NCBI GenBank assembly: GCA_963605115.1
Contig: CAVCTM010000003.1
Coordinates: forward strand, 1-64,000
Direction: 5' to 3'
Source of the DNA: SVKR01 sp963605115
Lineage (GTDB): Bacteria > Bacillota > Clostridia > Oscillospirales > Oscillospiraceae
DNA: 64,000 bases
Shown: in pieces, positions 42,116 through 48,581 of the stretch
Layout: the number at the start of each line of letters is the position of its first letter
Numbering within the stretch: position 1 is the first letter of the stretch
The notes under the pieces: generated by a model
Databases searched by the model: none
Seen by the model: only the letters and a program-made list of their open reading frames with translations
Told to the model about the DNA's origin: nothing
Program-made: the position numbers and the translations under genes

Positions 42116-43867
42116 TTATTTGAGCTTCACGCCCCAGATCCTGCACTGGCGCGTGCCGATCACGACGGTGTCTTCATACACCGCGGGGCTCGCCTCCACG
42201 CCGCCCTGAAGGTCGAACTTGTCATAGACCTCGCCGGTCAGACCGTCCAGCAGATACATCGTCTGACCGAAGCTGCAATAGACTACGCAGCCGCTGCCGT
42301 CCTCGTTGTAGACGAGCACAGGCGAGCTCCAGGTGTAGATCGCCTTGTGCTCCCAGACGACCTCGCCTGTCTCGCGGTCGAGGCAGACGAGCACGCCGCC
42401 GTTATTCGCGTCCGTTTTTGCGACGGTGACGTAAATGTAGCCCTCCAGATCATTCTTACCGAGCGCAACGGTGGACTGCACGCCGCCGGACACGCCCTTT
42501 TCCGTGTGGCAGGTGTAATCCTTGCGCCAGACGATCTCGCCGTTTTCCGCGTCGATCTTGAAGATCGGCACCGGCGCGGTCGTCCAGCTGCGCCAGCCGA
42601 GGTGGAAGGAGGTGCTGATATAGATGTAGGGATGACCGTCCTCGATGGAGAGCACGGGCGAGCCGTTGGAGTCGTCCAGAATGTCCTGCACCCAGTCGAG
42701 CTCAAGCGTGTTGAGATCGATGCACATCAGCCGCCCGCCGTTGTCCGCGACGATCAGATGGCTGCGCCAGATGACGGCGCTGTCCTCCATGCCGACCCAG
42801 TACTGATAGAGCGTCGTGCGTGTGCCGTAATAGTGCCACTTGACGGTCTTGGGGTCGATGCTGATCGTGCCCGCTTCGGGGTCATAGTCCGTGTTCAGCT
42901 TGATGATGTAGAGAATGCCGTTCTCGCCGGGGTAGATGAGCTGGTCCGTCTCCGCGTCCACGAGGGCGGAGCCGTCGAAATACGAGAGCGTGCCGCGCAG
43001 CGTGAAGGGGTCGACGTTGCCGAAGGTGTGGAGCACCTTGAAGTCGATGAGGCTGATGATGAACGCGCGGGAATAGCCGCGGTCGCTGTCGTAGCCCGCG
43101 CCGAGATAGAGCAGGGGATAGCCGCGCGGGTCGAGCGCGCCCGCACCCTTGAAGGTGAAGCCCAGCGTCAGCGTGTCGCGGGTCTTTTTGCCGGTGTTCA
43201 GGTCGAGGAAGTAGACGTTGCCGTCCATCGTGGCATAGATGACCTCGACGAGTTCGTCATCCTCCTTTGCCCAGTCATACATGTTCATAATGGCTTTCGT
43301 CTCGCGCGGCCATTTGACGATAAGGGGCTGCCCGACCCAGCCGCTGCCGGTCCACGTTGCGCCGTTGTAGCTCAGAGAGCCGGTCGTATAGCTCCAGGAT
43401 TCACCGAACTTATACTCCTTGAGGTTCGCGTAGCCGTAGCTGCCGCCGTCGCGGAAGTTGTTGCCGCGGAAGGTGATGATGCCTTCCATATCGGTGTAAT
43501 CGTCACCGGTCAGGAAGTCGATCGGCTCCGCCGCCTCGTAGACCTCGTCGCTGCCGAGCGTCGTGCCGTCCACGTTTACGGCGGTGTTCGTGACATAGAT
43601 GTCCGGGTCCGTGTTTTCCGTGTGATAGGGCTCAAACTCCGGAATGGGAGTAGGCGTGGGTTCGGGCGTGGGTTCGGGCGTGGGCTCCGGCGTCGGCGTT
43701 GGGGTCGGCTGCGGGGTCTCCACAGCCGCCTGCGTGGGCTCCGGCTGGGCGGGCTCCGCGCCGTGGAGCTTCACGACGACGAAGACCAAAGCGGCGAGCA
43801 GTATAATGAGTATGACCGCCATCACGACGGTCCGGGAGTGATCGGCGTTCTTTTTCCTGCTGGACAT
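42116..43867 (-). CDS. Membrane-anchored PQQ-type beta-propeller protein
   Basis: 583 residues. Short basic N terminus, one TM helix (~14-34), an extracellular stalk of repeated Pro-Thr-Pro and Pro-Glu-Pro units (~40-77), then ~500 residues of PQQ-like beta-propeller blades with recurrent GNVYFLDLNTGKK, VLVCLDRETGEVVWEH and MYLLDGLTGEVYDKF type strands. Likely an extracellular scaffold or sensor; no PQQ-binding or catalytic residues can be assigned. Similar proteins are frequent in Oscillospiraceae. RBS AAAGGAAA lies rather far (~16 nt) upstream. Confidence 0.85.
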   Translation of the reverse strand: MSSRKKNADHSRTVVMAVILIILLAALVFVVVKLHGAEPAQPEPTQAAVETPQPTPTPTPEPTPEPTPEPTPTPIPEFEPYHTENTDPDIYVTNTAVNVDGTTLGSDEVYEAAEPIDFLTGDDYTDMEGIITFRGNNFRDGGSYGYANLKEYKFGESWSYTTGSLSYNGATWTGSGWVGQPLIVKWPRETKAIMNMYDWAKEDDELVEVIYATMDGNVYFLDLNTGKKTRDTLTLGFTFKGAGALDPRGYPLLYLGAGYDSDRGYSRAFIISLIDFKVLHTFGNVDPFTLRGTLSYFDGSALVDAETDQLIYPGENGILYIIKLNTDYDPEAGTISIDPKTVKWHYYGTRTTLYQYWVGMEDSAVIWRSHLIVADNGGRLMCIDLNTLELDWVQDILDDSNGSPVLSIEDGHPYIYISTSFHLGWRSWTTAPVPIFKIDAENGEIVWRKDYTCHTEKGVSGGVQSTVALGKNDLEGYIYVTVAKTDANNGGVLVCLDRETGEVVWEHKAIYTWSSPVLVYNEDGSGCVVYCSFGQTMYLLDGLTGEVYDKFDLQGGVEASPAVYEDTVVIGTRQCRIWGVKLK

Positions 43868-43973
43868 AACGAATACACCCGGTTTCCTTTCTTTTTTTCA
43901 GTGCAAAGCTCAGTATATCAAAGCCAGCCGAAAAAAGCAATCGCCGAAAGCGGGAAAAAAGACAAATTTCGCC

Positions 43974-44002
43974 TTTACTTTTCCTACGGCTTCGGTTATA
44001 AT
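43974..44002 (+). promoter_or_regulatory. Promoter of tRNA-Arg
   Basis: TTTACT (43974-43979), 17-bp spacer, TATAAT (43997-44002), 34 bp before the tRNA. Confidence 0.6.
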
Positions 44003-44035
44003 ATTATGCGTGTCTGCGGAAGGGCAGACGAATAT

Positions 44036-44112
44036 GTGCCCGTAGCTCAGTTGGATAGAGTGTTGGACTCCGACTCCAAAGGTCGCTGGTTCGAATCCAG
44101 TCGGGCATACCA
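44036..44112 (+). tRNA. tRNA-Arg (anticodon CCG)
   Basis: 77 nt with encoded CCA. Acceptor GTGCCCG pairs with CGGGCAT (G1-T72 wobble), D stem GCTC/GAGT, anticodon stem TTGGA/TCCAA with loop CTCCGAC giving anticodon CCG (codon CGG), T arm GCTGG/CCAGT around TTCGAAT. Discriminator A. A perfect hairpin terminator follows at 44119. Confidence 0.96.
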
Positions 44113-44118
44113 CGAGGG

Positions 44119-44145
44119 GAGACGCCGGCAACGGCGTCTCTTTTT
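44119..44145 (+). terminator. Terminator after tRNA-Arg
   Basis: 9-bp perfect stem (44119-44127 with 44132-44140), loop GCAA, then T5. Confidence 0.93.
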
Positions 44146-44173
44146 GGAAGCGAAAACAGGAGGCTCCCTTTTT

Positions 44174-45319
44174 ATGAGCGAACACCACGAGCACGAAGAA
44201 CACGAACACAACGAACATCACCATCACCACGACGAATACCCCCAGCACCCCTGCGACGGCGAGGGACACCAGCACCATCACCACGCGGACGGAAGCTGCT
44301 GCTGCAGCTACCACGCGGAGGAGTATCACGGCGTGGACAAGCTGCTGCTCGCGCGGCTCATCGCCGCCGTCGCCGCCTATCTCTGCGGCATGTTCCTGCC
44401 TGTCAGCGAGACGGTCGAGGCGGTTTTGATGATCGCGGCGGCGCTCATCGCAGGCTACGACGTGCTCTGGCAGGCGGTGAGGAACATTTTCCGCCTCCGC
44501 TTTTTTGACGACTGCTTTCTTATGACCTTTGCCGCTGTCGCGGCGTGCATCCTCGGCGAGTTTGAGGAAGGCGCGGCGGTGTTTGTGCTTTACCGCATCG
44601 GCGAGTTCTGCCAGTCCTTCGCCGTGCGCCGCAGCCGTAAGACCATCGCGAGTCTGACCGGCGAGGCGATGGCGCATGTCGACGAGGACGAGCAGATTTC
44701 CGACAAGCTCATCACGCGCTTTTCCCGCGTTTATACGCCCATTGTCCTTGTTCTCGCGGTCCTGATCGCGGTCTGCCTTCCGGTTTTCAGCAATGCGGGC
44801 TGGAGCGACGCCGTTTACCGTGCGCTGAGCTTCCTCGTGCTGGCGTGCCCCTGTGCCATCGTGATCTCCGTGCCGCTGGCTTACTTTGCCGGGATCGGCG
44901 TCGCCTCGCGCCACGGGATATTTTTCCGCGACAGCGCTGCGATCGACACGGTATCGCGCCTGCACAGCGCGGCGGGGCAGGAGCTGGCACACGTCCCGAT
45001 CGGTCAGCGCCACGCGCTTGTCTGGCCCGCGTCCGACGCAGCCGAACCCCGCAGCGCCGAGCTCATTCTGACGGAGGGTGGGGAAACCTTTGCGACCGCA
45101 ATTTCCATCGCGCGCCACACGCGGCGCATCATCGCGGAGAATATTGTCTTTACGATCGCCGTGAAGCTCGTTGTTCTCGTTCTCTCCGCCTTCGGCATCT
45201 CCCGTCTCTGGGTCTCCGTTTTTGCCGACAGCGGCGTCACGCTGATCGTCGTTCTGAATTCCCTTCGTGCGTTTTTGATGCACCGGAAAAAGGCGGTGCG
45301 CCACGATCATCACGCATAG
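44174..45319 (+). CDS. P1B-type metal ATPase-like membrane protein lacking the catalytic domains
   Basis: 381 residues, against 600-700+ for a full ZntA/CadA-type pump. His/Glu-rich metal-binding N terminus (~1-50) with CCC at 42-44, then all eight P1B transmembrane helices in order. Metal-site residues are kept: C225-P-C227 in TM6 (LACPCAIVIS), K331 in TM7 and D352 in TM8 (FADSGV). The actuator domain is reduced to ~20 residues around TGEAM (162-166). The whole P/N domain (DKTGT, GDGxND) is missing, with only a relic (~285-320, ATAISIARHTRRIIAENI) before TM7. The frame is intact and AGGAGG lies 10 nt before the ATG, so it should be translated. It cannot hydrolyse ATP as such. Confidence 0.88.
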   Translation: MSEHHEHEEHEHNEHHHHHDEYPQHPCDGEGHQHHHHADGSCCCSYHAEEYHGVDKLLLARLIAAVAAYLCGMFLPVSETVEAVLMIAAALIAGYDVLWQAVRNIFRLRFFDDCFLMTFAAVAACILGEFEEGAAVFVLYRIGEFCQSFAVRRSRKTIASLTGEAMAHVDEDEQISDKLITRFSRVYTPIVLVLAVLIAVCLPVFSNAGWSDAVYRALSFLVLACPCAIVISVPLAYFAGIGVASRHGIFFRDSAAIDTVSRLHSAAGQELAHVPIGQRHALVWPASDAAEPRSAELILTEGGETFATAISIARHTRRIIAENIVFTIAVKLVVLVLSAFGISRLWVSVFADSGVTLIVVLNSLRAFLMHRKKAVRHDHHA

Positions 45320-45329
45320 ACAGGCAAAA

Positions 45330-45354
45330 GACCGCTTTTCGAAGCGGTCCTTTT
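45330..45354. terminator. Bidirectional terminator
   Basis: GACCGCTT (45330-45337) and AAGCGGTC (45342-45349) with flanking A4 and T4, between convergent genes. Confidence 0.82.
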
Positions 45355-45356
45355 GG

Positions 45357-45839
45357 TTATTCGCAAACGCCCTCAATGTGTATGCCGCGCAGCTGCGCGA
45401 AGTCGTAGCTGTCCAGCGGACGCCAGAGGGCGTCAAGCGTGTGTGCCGCGACGAAGATTCGGGGAGGGGAGAGCTCCATCACGAGCAGTGAGTGATAAAA
45501 GCTGCCGTCCGGCGCGCCGAGCTGGATGACGTCACCGGGCAGCAGAGACACCGCAGCGGCAGGCGCCCCGAACGGTCCCGGTCCGCGGTTCAACGTCAGA
45601 AAGCGGTAAAGCGGCTCTACACCCGCCCAAGAAGGGGAACGGTCGTTGAGGTTAACATAATACCAACCTCTTTCGCGGGAAAAATTCATCACGCCCGCGC
45701 CGGCGAAGATGCACTGGGATACGAAGCTCGTGCAGTCGCCGCCGAGGGGATCAAAGTCGTAGAAAACAGGATCGCGGTCAAGCGCCCAGCGCTCCGCATA
45801 ACGCAGCGCCGCGGCGCGATCGTAGAAAAACTCAGACAT
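45357..45839 (-). CDS. Putative amidase-domain (Amidase_6) protein
   Basis: 160 residues. Matches the CHAP-like putative amidase domain of spore formers: YDRAAALRYAERWALDRDPVFYDF, then GGDCTSFVSQCIFAGAGVMNF (putative catalytic Cys), GWYYVNLNDRSPSWAGVEPLY, and a His in SFYHSLLVM. No signal peptide. The ATG at 45839 is only 8 bp from the hairpin at 45847-45885, which would hide the only GGGGTG-like RBS, so translation may be controlled by that hairpin or start further upstream (TTG at 45860). Confidence 0.82.
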   Translation of the reverse strand: MSEFFYDRAAALRYAERWALDRDPVFYDFDPLGGDCTSFVSQCIFAGAGVMNFSRERGWYYVNLNDRSPSWAGVEPLYRFLTLNRGPGPFGAPAAAVSLLPGDVIQLGAPDGSFYHSLLVMELSPPRIFVAAHTLDALWRPLDSYDFAQLRGIHIEGVCE

Positions 45840-45846
45840 GAAAAAG

Positions 45847-45885
45847 CACCCCGGAAGCAAGGATGGACCATCCTATTCCGGGGTG
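45847..45885 (-). terminator. Long hairpin: terminator of the 44-residue gene and/or leader of the amidase gene
   Basis: Outer stem CACCCCGGAA/TTCCGGGGTG (45847-45856 with 45876-45885) plus inner AGGATGG/CCATCCT. Read on the minus strand it is followed by GCTTTTTC and then the amidase ATG. Confidence 0.7.
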
Positions 45886-45901
45886 TCTTCGGTTGTGTAC
45901 G

Positions 45902-46036
45902 TCAGCGGTCGTCGTTCAGCCGTTCGCTCTTGTCAACCGGCTTTTTCTTCGTCACGCGAAGCAGAATCTCGTCCACGATCCGCGCCAAAATCACAACGCC
46001 GACCACGACGAGCACGATTTTCAGAGTTTCGCTCAT
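45902..46036 (-). CDS. 44-residue single-span membrane protein
   Basis: Small frame with hydrophobic helix (IVLVVVGVVILARIV, ~7-21) and a charged tail (VTKKKPVDKSERLNDDR). No family recognised. Support: ATG at 46036 with GGGTGAT upstream, a good promoter (TTGAAA, 17 bp, TACAAT) at 46082-46054 and a terminator-like hairpin just after the stop. Confidence 0.65.
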   Translation of the reverse strand: MSETLKIVLVVVGVVILARIVDEILLRVTKKKPVDKSERLNDDR

Positions 46037-46053
46037 AATTATCACCCGATCCC

Positions 46054-46082
46054 ATTGTAACGGTTCTTCCTTCGATTTTCAA
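46054..46082 (-). promoter_or_regulatory. Promoter of the 44-residue membrane protein gene
   Basis: Minus strand TTGAAA (46082-46077), 17-bp spacer, TACAAT (46059-46054), 18 bp before the ATG. Confidence 0.6.
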
Positions 46083-46128
46083 GCCCTAAAAACAAAATCA
46101 CCAGCAGGGGGAGGCGGAAAACGCAGAA

Positions 46129-46149
46129 GGCGGCAGCCGATTGGACAAG
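46129..46149 (+). repeat. Left direct repeat of the Rep element (attL-like)
   Basis: GGCGGCAGCCGATTGGACAAG; differs at one base (G for A at position 4) from 47683-47703. Confidence 0.7.
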
Positions 46150-46157
46150 CGAGCGGC

Positions 46158-46237
46158 AGCGGGATTCCCGCGACCACCAGCCGAGCGCACGCGCAGCGGA
46201 GCGCGACCGGTGTGCGGTCGTAGCGCGCGAAGCGCGC
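46158..46237. other. Hairpin cluster upstream of rep (candidate replication origin)
   Basis: Three compact stem-loops: GCGGGA/TCCCGC near 46158-46170, CGACCG-GTGTG-CGGTCG (46204-46220) and GCGCGC-GAA-GCGCGC (46223-46237). Such structures upstream of an HUH rep gene fit a double-strand or single-strand origin. No nick site could be assigned. The remaining 46238-46295 holds no gene. Confidence 0.45.
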
Positions 46238-46295
46238 GGTCGCGAGCGCAGCGAGCCCCACTACTTGATACAGGGACATTATTCCGTCAGGACTA

Positions 46296-47513
46296 ATGGA
46301 CTGCACTATTCCGAGACCTTCGCCGGTCCCCATCGAGATCGGCGACCATATCACGCACAACTGCCACATTAAGACTTATCCGGACGGCAGCCGATGCGTC
46401 CTCATCTCCGACCGGGCTATCTTTCGGGAGCGCGGCTGGGAGCAGCGGCACGATCCTGCTGAGGAGGCTGCTGCTGCGTGGCGGCAGCACGTCGACCAGA
46501 TGACCGCGCTTGAGGCTGTGGAAAAGTCGTCTTATAAGTTGATGCGCGAGGATGACGACGCGGAACAGCGACGCCGCGCGTCGCTGGCGCGCGCGAAGCG
46601 CCGCGCCCGCGTCGCCGTCCGCGATCTCGCGCTTTCCAATGATTTCCGCTGGTTCGTCACCTTGACCCTCGACCAGACCAAAATCGACCGCTACGACATC
46701 AAGGAGATCACGCGGTACCTCAACCACTGGCTGGATAATCAGGTCCGCCGCTGTGGGCTCCGGTACGTCCTCGTGCCGGAGCACCACAAGGACGGTGCTG
46801 TGCATTTCCACGGGCTCTTCTCTGACTCCCTGCCCACTGTTGACAGCGGACACAAAGACCGGGGCGGGCATCCGGTCTATAACCTCCCGCGCTGGGACTG
46901 GGGCTTCTCGACGGCGATTGAGCTCTACGGCGAGCGGGCGTCCGCGGTCGGCTACGTCTGCAAATATATCACTAAGGCGCAGGAGAAGATCGGCGGGCGC
47001 TGGTACTACTCCGGCGGCGCTCTGCGCCGTCCGGAGGTCAGCACCTGCGACGTTGACTGGGCGGACTATGCGGGGTATAATGGGGGGTATGGATTTGAAC
47101 TCCCTGAGCTCGGCGCAAAATGCGTCAAAATCGAGGTAGGAGGCGATGGCGATGATGCCGCAGCAGCTGCTGGAGCTGTGGAGCATCGAGCAGACGACGA
47201 CCGGGGCGACGCTCTGGCTGGAGCTCTGCTGGCAGATGTGGAGGGGCAGGACGGCGGCGCAGGTCGTCCGCGAGATGGTGCGCCGGACCGGATGGACGCA
47301 CGGCAGGATTTACGGCGAGATGCGGGCGGCGCTCTCGCCGATCCTCGACGCCGACAGCGAGACTCTGGCGGCGTTGGGGCTGGAGCTGAAGGACCGGACG
47401 ACGCCGCAGCTCGCCGCGGCGGTGGTCCGGACGATGAGACAAGGGAGGTAGACTATGAGCAGCGTCAACGACGTGATGAAGATGGCGTTCTTTGGACCGT
47501 CCAGCCCGGATGA
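46296..47513 (+). CDS. Rolling-circle replication initiator (HUH endonuclease), C-terminal end uncertain
   Basis: Nicks the origin to start rolling-circle replication. Motif I FVTLTLD (~120-126), motif II H170-F-H172 in KDGAVHFHGLF, motif III Y220-VCKY224-ITK with the candidate nucleophile Tyr: the Rep pattern of small phages and plasmids. Residues to ~280 look real. The remaining ~125 residues are low-complexity Asp/Gly/Ala/Arg sequence that overlaps the next gene in another frame, so the real stop is probably near 47139. Either a frameshift at the G6 run (47082-47087) or loss of a stop codon explains the extension. RBS is weak. Confidence 0.75.
   Translation: MDCTIPRPSPVPIEIGDHITHNCHIKTYPDGSRCVLISDRAIFRERGWEQRHDPAEEAAAAWRQHVDQMTALEAVEKSSYKLMREDDDAEQRRRASLARAKRRARVAVRDLALSNDFRWFVTLTLDQTKIDRYDIKEITRYLNHWLDNQVRRCGLRYVLVPEHHKDGAVHFHGLFSDSLPTVDSGHKDRGGHPVYNLPRWDWGFSTAIELYGERASAVGYVCKYITKAQEKIGGRWYYSGGALRRPEVSTCDVDWADYAGYNGGYGFELPELGAKCVKIEVGGDGDDAAAAAGAVEHRADDDRGDALAGALLADVEGQDGGAGRPRDGAPDRMDARQDLRRDAGGALADPRRRQRDSGGVGAGAEGPDDAAARRGGGPDDETREVDYEQRQRRDEDGVLWTVQPG
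47152..47451 (+). CDS. Small element-encoded protein, unknown
   Basis: 99 residues beginning MMPQQLLELW, mostly alpha-helical with a WTHGRIYGEMRAAL segment that could be a helix-turn-helix. AGGAGG lies 8 nt before the ATG at 47152 and overlaps a TAG (47137-47139) in the frame a shifted rep would use, which suggests coupling with rep. Not recognised; phage-like size and position. Confidence 0.6.
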   Translation: MMPQQLLELWSIEQTTTGATLWLELCWQMWRGRTAAQVVREMVRRTGWTHGRIYGEMRAALSPILDADSETLAALGLELKDRTTPQLAAAVVRTMRQGR

Positions 47514-47745
47514 GCTGGACGGGCTGGACCTGAGCGCCCTCAAAAGCTTTGAGATGAGAGGGAACGGCTGGTCCGTCACCCTCTACGACCGCGGCGGCGA
47601 TGGGCAGCAGCCCGCGGCGGTCTGGTATCTTGGGCATGGACCTGCCGACGGAGGGGGGTGCAGACGGGCGGTCCTTGTATTAGGCAGCAGCCGATTGGAC
47701 AAGAACGGCTGTTTTGTTCAATCGCGCGCGATTGAACAAAATTAA
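47455..47745 (+). CDS. Small element-encoded protein, unknown, crossing the right repeat
   Basis: 96 residues; GGGAGG 5 nt before the ATG, 3 nt after the previous stop. Sequence MSSVNDVMKMAFFGPSSPDE... has no known relative that I can name. The last ~20 residues are encoded by the right direct repeat and flanking palindrome, so a circular form would encode a different C terminus. Confidence 0.55.
   Translation: MSSVNDVMKMAFFGPSSPDELDGLDLSALKSFEMRGNGWSVTLYDRGGDGQQPAAVWYLGHGPADGGGCRRAVLVLGSSRLDKNGCFVQSRAIEQN
47683..47703 (+). repeat. Right direct repeat of the Rep element (attR-like)
   Basis: GGCAGCAGCCGATTGGACAAG, the partner of 46129-46149. Confidence 0.7.
47712..47741. repeat. Perfect 30-bp palindrome
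   Basis: TTTTGTTCAATCGCG followed by its exact reverse complement, with no spacer, 8 bp beyond the right repeat. The alternating CGCGCG centre could extrude as a cruciform. It may be a terminator for the element, a single-strand origin or a recombinase target. Confidence 0.75.
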
Positions 47746-47763
47746 AATTTTGTGCGAAATTGT

Positions 47764-48116
47764 AAAAAAACACGAGCCGCACGAAAACACGGCGGGTTTG
47801 GAATTTTGGGCGAAACGCGGCTGCTATATGGCTGACTGCGCGCGTGCGGTTTTGTTGTGTTTTACCTGCGGTTGCTTCGCAGCTTGAACTGAGCAGTCTG
47901 ATGCTGTGCCGTTACCATCGTTTAAAACAAGAGCACACGCGGTTTTGGCGGTCCCAGCGGCGATCCAAGCCACTTCATCAGCTGATGAGACTTTTTCATG
48001 GTCAGTCTGTGGCTTGAGTGCTCCTCTAACTGCCTCTGAATTGCTCGTGCATTTTTGCACCAAATCAAGCCGCCAGAAACCGGTGTCCTTTCTGCTCTGA
48101 TGGTGGCGCAAATGAT
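47764..48116 (-). ncRNA. Candidate structured non-coding RNA (~350 nt), class not recognised
   Basis: A good minus-strand promoter (48123-48150) predicts a start near 48116, and a stem with A7/T7 at 47764-47770 can end the transcript. Within it: a long-range 16-bp stem with two bulges (47935-47951 with 48070-48086), a hairpin GTGCA/TGCAC (48047-48060) and a three-way junction closed by CAAGCCAC/GTGGCTTG (47966-47973 with 48009-48016) holding AGACT/AGTCT and CATCAGCTGATG. ACCATC/GATGGT and GAGCAG/CTGCTC complements outside the main stem suggest further or pseudoknotted pairing. The 95-codon frame inside (TTG at 48111) has no RBS and begins ~5 nt from the start site. Features of tmRNA, RNase P, SRP and 6S RNA were looked for and not found. 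Confidence 0.55.
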
Positions 48117-48122
48117 TTGTTG

Positions 48123-48150
48123 TTATACCAATAGTTAAAACTTTGACAAA
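48123..48150 (-). promoter_or_regulatory. Promoter of the candidate ncRNA
   Basis: Minus strand TTGTCA (48150-48145), 16-bp spacer ending TGG (extended -10), TATAAC (48128-48123). Confidence 0.65.
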
Positions 48151-48156
48151 TGGTAT

Positions 48157-48196
48157 AAAGCGACAGGAGGGGCTTGATCCCCTCCTGTCGCTTTAT
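48157..48196. terminator. Strong bidirectional terminator
   Basis: 17-bp perfect stem (48157-48173 with 48180-48196) with loop CTTGAT. It includes the stop region of the NTF2-like gene on the minus strand and lies just upstream of the ncRNA promoter. Confidence 0.92.
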
Positions 48197-48567
48197 TTGA
48201 TCTTTTTGCCGATTTTCAGCTCCTGCCGCCACGCGGGTGGCGGACCGTCGTCGCCCCAGTATTCGTCGAGCGCTGCGATTTTCCCATCGCGTACACGGAA
48301 AAACGACACGGCATGGAACGATGCCGAGCGGTCACGCAGCCAGACGTGCGTCGCTGTTACGATGCAGTCCCCCGCCGGGACAATGCGTTCGACCTCCCCT
48401 TCCCACTCGCCGGGGTATTCGCAGTTCGCGCGGAGATACTCTTCCACGGTAAACCGCTCGTTCGTGTTGTGCCAGCACACGGCGGCGTCCCGACAGAAAC
48501 AGTCCCGCATTGCCGCAGCGTCCTGCCGCAGTACGGCGGACCAGAACGCCTCTACATTCAGCTCCAT
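48193..48567 (-). CDS. NTF2-like (SnoaL-type) fold protein
   Basis: 124 residues: N-terminal helix VEAFWSAVLRQDAAAMRDCF, then AAVCWHNTNERFTVEEYLRANCEYP and VSFFRVRDGKIAALDEYWGDDG, the standard pattern of SnoaL-like/NTF2-like small cone proteins. No catalytic call possible. ATG at 48567 preceded by GGAGGGGG; a longer frame to 48684 overlaps radA and was rejected. Downstream of radA by 14 bp, so probably co-transcribed. Confidence 0.85.
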   Translation of the reverse strand: MELNVEAFWSAVLRQDAAAMRDCFCRDAAVCWHNTNERFTVEEYLRANCEYPGEWEGEVERIVPAGDCIVTATHVWLRDRSASFHAVSFFRVRDGKIAALDEYWGDDGPPPAWRQELKIGKKIK

Positions 48568-48581
48568 AGCCCCCTCCCCGC

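Larger units (their letters stand above)
46129..47703 (+). mobile_element. 1.55-kb rolling-circle Rep element flanked by 21-bp direct repeats
   Basis: A 21-bp direct repeat (46129-46149 and 47683-47703, 20 of 21 identical, including 16 exact bases CAGCCGATTGGACAAG) bounds a unit with a hairpin-rich origin-like stretch, an HUH-type Rep gene and two small genes with good RBSs. The arrangement suggests an integrated minicircle or ssDNA-phage-like element; no integrase is encoded, so integration by host XerCD, by Rep or by recombination is inferred. The ends are proposed from the repeats only. Confidence 0.6.

Noticed and set aside
43636..43760. Short tandem repeats suggesting a CRISPR or satellite
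   Set aside because: They encode the Pro-Thr-Pro/Pro-Glu-Pro stalk of the propeller protein; units are only 3-4 codons and have no spacers.
41903..45319. A 1,138-codon frame apparently fusing a long N terminus to the P-type ATPase-like protein
   Set aside because: The upstream part crosses the propeller gene in antisense and the tRNA; AGGAGG and the ATG at 44174 define the real start.
47824..48111. 95-codon minus-strand ORF starting with TTG
   Set aside because: No RBS, a start codon ~5 nt from the predicted transcription start, and strong RNA secondary structure across the frame favour a non-coding RNA.
47764..48116. tmRNA, RNase P RNA, SRP RNA or 6S RNA as identity of the structured transcript
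   Set aside because: No tRNA-like CCA end with T loop, no GAGGAAAGUCC/ACAGAAA elements and no SRP GGAAGCAGC loop were found.
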